Below, one piece after another: positions 6,738 to 6,889 of a stretch of DNA of 6,889 bases. The notes beneath the pieces are model-generated. The model had not been told where the DNA came from. It did no database searches and saw nothing but the letters and a program-made list of their open reading frames with translations. Made by a program: the position numbers and the translations under genes. This DNA comes from SIG351 sp045627045 (GTDB lineage Bacteria; Bacillota; Clostridia; HGM11327), in contig JAZQMY010000055.1 of the NCBI GenBank assembly GCA_045627045.1, positions 1 through 6,889 of the forward strand. The letters run 5' to 3'. Positions within the stretch are counted from its first letter, which is position 1. The number at the start of each line of letters is the position of its first letter.

Positions 6738-6749
6738 TCTGATAATTTA

Positions 6750-6889
6750 TTACTCGATGATTGTAACAACAACGCCTGAACCAACTGTTCTGCCGCCTTC
6801 ACGAATAGCGAAACGGAGACCTTCTTCAATAGCGATGTTTGTGATGAGCTCAACTGTCATAACAACGTTATCACCAGGTGTAACCATGT
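6750..6889 (-). CDS. tuf: elongation factor Tu, C-terminal end
   Basis: Only the last 45 codons are in the window; the gene continues past the right edge. EF-Tu is the cytoplasmic GTPase that delivers aminoacyl-tRNA to the ribosome. The visible part is the end of domain 3: MVTPGDNVVMTVELI, then IAIEEGLRFAIREGGRTVGS, and the terminal VVVTIIE. This matches the near-invariant bacterial C-terminus (MPGDN, GLRFAIREGGRTVG, G.V...I.E). The GTP-binding domain is not included. Translation stops at a double TAA (6750-6752, then 6747-6749), common for highly expressed genes. The gene is convergent with the ABC operon and shares the terminator zone with it. Confidence 0.96.
   Translation of the reverse strand, partial: MVTPGDNVVMTVELITNIAIEEGLRFAIREGGRTVGSGVVVTIIE

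Noticed and set aside
6659..6853. Minus-strand open frame overlapping the tuf end
   Set aside because: It runs through the tuf terminator and is out of frame with the clear EF-Tu C-terminus.
1..6889. Mobile element, defence system or CRISPR array
   Set aside because: No transposase, integrase, direct repeat array or nuclease-like gene is present. All recognised genes are housekeeping or transporter genes.

Overview
The window looks like chromosomal DNA of a low- to mid-GC Firmicute, most likely a Clostridia/Ruminococcaceae-type gut or rumen anaerobe. This is inferred from strong AGGAGG-type ribosome binding sites, a near-consensus sigma-A promoter, heavy use of AGA (Arg) and CTT/CTC (Leu) codons, and the kind of SerRS and EF-Tu encoded. 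No sequence search was possible, so the genus is not fixed. There are no phage, plasmid, IS, tRNA, rRNA or CRISPR signatures; this is a core-genome stretch.

Layout. (1) 1-272 (+) holds the C-terminal end of a gene that begins outside the window. Its product is not firmly recognised, but its tail resembles that of family 1 extracellular solute-binding lipoproteins. (2) 278-380 carries an A/T-rich inverted repeat overlapping a consensus-like promoter (TTGACG-17-TATAAT) and an RBS, which drive serS. (3) 381-1673 (+) is serS, a 430-residue seryl-tRNA synthetase starting at ATG 381. (4) 1674-1785 is a spacer with two stem-loops, neither followed by a U-tract on the + strand. (5) 1786-6607 (+) is a tight four-gene operon: ABC ATPase, ABC-2 permease, GldG-like membrane-anchored auxiliary protein, and DUF4340-type membrane-anchored protein. 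(6) 6608-6749 is a convergent terminator zone with three hairpins. (7) 6750-6889 (-) is the 3' end of tuf (EF-Tu), running off the right edge.

How it fits together. The four-gene operon is the best candidate for poorly understood biology. It has the architecture of the GldA/GldF/GldG transporter known from gliding Bacteroidetes, with a DUF4340 partner, in what appears to be a non-gliding Firmicute. The ATPase would power the membrane permease. The GldG-like and DUF4340 proteins each have an N-terminal membrane anchor and a large domain predicted to lie outside the membrane, so they could form an extracytoplasmic assembly on the transporter. The substrate is unknown. The DUF4340 protein appears to be built from three related modules, the last one diverged. 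The SerRS carries variant active-site-proximal motifs that suggest a distinct subgroup.
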